Assembly (NCBI GenBank): GCA_050331475.1
Contig: JBHJGU010000082.1
Location: forward strand, 1 to 15,501
Direction: 5' to 3'
DNA: 15,501 nt
From: JBHJGU01 sp050331475
Lineage (GTDB): Bacteria > Pseudomonadota > Alphaproteobacteria > Caulobacterales > Maricaulaceae
The position numbers were made by a program, and so were the translations under genes. Below the pieces are notes generated by a model. It saw nothing but the letters and a program-made list of their open reading frames with translations, searched no databases and had not been told where the DNA came from. Of the stretch, positions 14,005 to 15,501 are shown piece by piece (within the stretch, counting starts at the first letter, position 1; each line of letters starts with the position of its first letter).

Positions 14005-15486
14005 ACTCGCGGGCAGGTCGCCGGCTTCAGGTCGCGCGGCGATCGCCTCCCAGCCGCCGCCGAGCGCACGATAGATGGCCACCAAATTGCGCAAGCGTGC
14101 GGTTTGGCTGTCCGCGAGCAGGGTTTCCGCCTCCAGCAAAGTGCGTTGGGCGTCGAGCACGTCGAGGAAATCATCCACCCCGTTCTCATAGCGCAATTGG
14201 GCGAGGCGGGCGGCCTCCGCGCTCGCCTCCACCACGCGTTCGAGGCGATCGAGCCGTTCGCTTTCCCGGTTATAAGCGACAAACGCGTTTTCGGTTTGCT
14301 CAAGCGCTAAGAGCACCGTTTGCTCATAGACCGCCAAAGCGGCTTCAGCTTGGGCGTCGGCGGCGCGGATGCGCGCGCGCACCCGGGGCAGATCAAAGCC
14401 CGCCCACGTGATTTGTGGGCCGAAGTTAAAGTCGATGGAGGGGATGGTGCCGAAATTTGTCAGGGTTGCGGAGCTGATCCCAAACGCGCCGGAAAAGCTC
14501 ACTTGGGGGAAGAAGTCCGCCGTCGCCACGCCGATGCGTGCGGTTTCGGCCGCCAAAGCGCGCTCGGCGGCGCGGATGTCCGGGCGGCGTTGCAACAGGC
14601 CCTTAGGATCGCCAATGAGGATTTCCGCCAATGGGACGGGCAGGGTCGAGGGCGTTGCGGTCATATCCCGCAAGGTCGCGGGCGCGCGCCCCGTGAGCAC
14701 GGCGAGCCGATGCACGGCCGTGGCGGCGGCGGCCTCAAGCGGAGGAACGCTGGCCAAAGTGGTTTCGTATTGCGCCTGGGCGCGGGCGACATCGAGGGCT
14801 GTGGCGCGGCCGCCTTCCTGCAGTCGCTCGGTCAGGTCCAGCGTGGCCAATTGGTTTTCCGCGTTCTGCGCGGCGACGGCCAATTGCAACTGCGCGCCGC
14901 GCAAATCCACATACGCTAACGCCACGTCGGAGGCGACCAGGACGGCGGCGTTTTGATAAAGGAAAGCGGCTTCCTGCAAATCCGCCCGGGCGGCTTCGAT
15001 GGAACGGCGGACCCGACCGAAGAAGTCCGCCTCCCAACTTGCCGATAAGCCCAGATCGATCAGGCTTTGGTCGTCAAACGCCTCCAAGCCCTCTTCGAGG
15101 AACGGTAGGGCCGCGCCCAAGCCCGCGGCCGAGGGGCGCGAGCGCGTGAACGCGCCGTCGACCTGGGCGCGGGGAAACAGCTCTAACCGCTCCAAGCCCA
15201 AAAGCGCGCGCGAGCCGTTCAGATTGGCCACGGCGGTGCGCAGATCCCGGTTCTCCGCCAACGCCAGGGTCACCAGCGTGCTCAGTTCGTCATCGTTAAA
15301 CCGCCGCCACCAGAGGGCTGCGGGTTGGCCGGGGTTCGCGTCCGCCCCGGGGCTTTGGCCAAAGCCCGTGGACGCGACCTCCTCGGTTGCGGGCGGCGCA
15401 TAGTCGGGCCCGACCAGACAACCGCCCAAGGCCAACGCGCCGGCGCCAATGAGCGCGCGAAACGGTGTCGATCTAGGCACGTTCAC
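14002..15486 (-). CDS. NodT/OprM-type RND efflux outer-membrane lipoprotein
   Basis: A 494-residue TolC-superfamily outer-membrane channel, the exit duct of a tripartite RND efflux pump. A lipoprotein signal ends in LALGGC with lipidated Cys23, followed by the family's LVGPDYAPP. WWRRFNDDELSTLV (59-72) and two repeated outer-membrane efflux domains follow (about 60-260 and 285-480). The second carries RRPDIRAAERALAA, the family's strongest signature, then a long helix and LRYENGVDDFLDVLDAQRTLL. Homologues export antibiotics, solvents, metals or nodulation factors; the substrate here is not readable. The first GTG (15486) overlaps a TGA at 15485-15483 in another frame, which suggests coupling to an upstream gene beyond the window, probably the pump's inner-membrane or adaptor subunit. 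A GTG at 15480 with GAGG six bases before it is an equally good start. Confidence 0.94.
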   Translation of the reverse strand: MNVPRSTPFRALIGAGALALGGCLVGPDYAPPATEEVASTGFGQSPGADANPGQPAALWWRRFNDDELSTLVTLALAENRDLRTAVANLNGSRALLGLERLELFPRAQVDGAFTRSRPSAAGLGAALPFLEEGLEAFDDQSLIDLGLSASWEADFFGRVRRSIEAARADLQEAAFLYQNAAVLVASDVALAYVDLRGAQLQLAVAAQNAENQLATLDLTERLQEGGRATALDVARAQAQYETTLASVPPLEAAAATAVHRLAVLTGRAPATLRDMTATPSTLPVPLAEILIGDPKGLLQRRPDIRAAERALAAETARIGVATADFFPQVSFSGAFGISSATLTNFGTIPSIDFNFGPQITWAGFDLPRVRARIRAADAQAEAALAVYEQTVLLALEQTENAFVAYNRESERLDRLERVVEASAEAARLAQLRYENGVDDFLDVLDAQRTLLEAETLLADSQTARLRNLVAIYRALGGGWEAIAARPEAGDLPAS

Positions 15487-15501
15487 CCTCGGGCGGCGGC
15501 G

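Overview
The window is GC-rich, gene-dense DNA. It looks like a chromosomal segment of an alphaproteobacterium, plausibly a marine or halotolerant one. That placement is inferred from the gene families and their arrangement: Entner-Doudoroff genes of the sugar pathway, a TonB-dependent receptor next to a TPR-sulfotransferase, a BCCT osmolyte importer and a NodT-type efflux lipoprotein. No rRNA, tRNA, CRISPR array, insertion sequence or phage gene was seen.

Layout. Bases 1-2762, plus strand: the C-terminal two thirds of glucokinase, then KDPG aldolase (eda) and glucose-6-phosphate dehydrogenase (zwf), packed as an operon. The glucokinase frame has a TAG at 15-17, at the edge of the window, so that gene is either broken or carries an end-of-contig error. 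From 2776 to the right edge every gene is on the minus strand. Read in transcription order from the right edge, these are: a NodT/OprM-like outer-membrane efflux lipoprotein (15486-14002); an exported, cysteine-rich protein of unknown family (13860-12706); a YcaC-like cysteine hydrolase (12498-11809) and a Tat-exported YtcJ-like amidohydrolase (11749-9908), ended by a clear intrinsic terminator (9823-9854); a 422-base gene-free region rich in inverted and direct repeats; a TonB-dependent receptor (9485-7005); a TPR-sulfotransferase (6941-4947); a BCCT transporter (4936-3326); and a MarR regulator (3315-2776) that converges on zwf with 13 bases between the stops.

How the genes may work together. 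glk, zwf and eda supply three steps of the Entner-Doudoroff route; edd and pgl are not in the window. The sulfotransferase, BCCT importer and MarR regulator are separated by only 10 bases each and are probably one transcript, perhaps continuing from the TonB receptor. This would join outer-membrane uptake, sulfation and quaternary-ammonium solute import under one regulator. The hydrolase pair looks like a small catabolic unit of unknown substrate.

Most worth a second look: the structured, possibly cis-regulatory leader upstream of the TonB receptor (9511-9785), the receptor-sulfotransferase-BCCT-MarR cluster, the eight-cysteine exported protein, and the interrupted glucokinase. I found no clear signature of a wholly new system. 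These are candidates, ranked in the findings.
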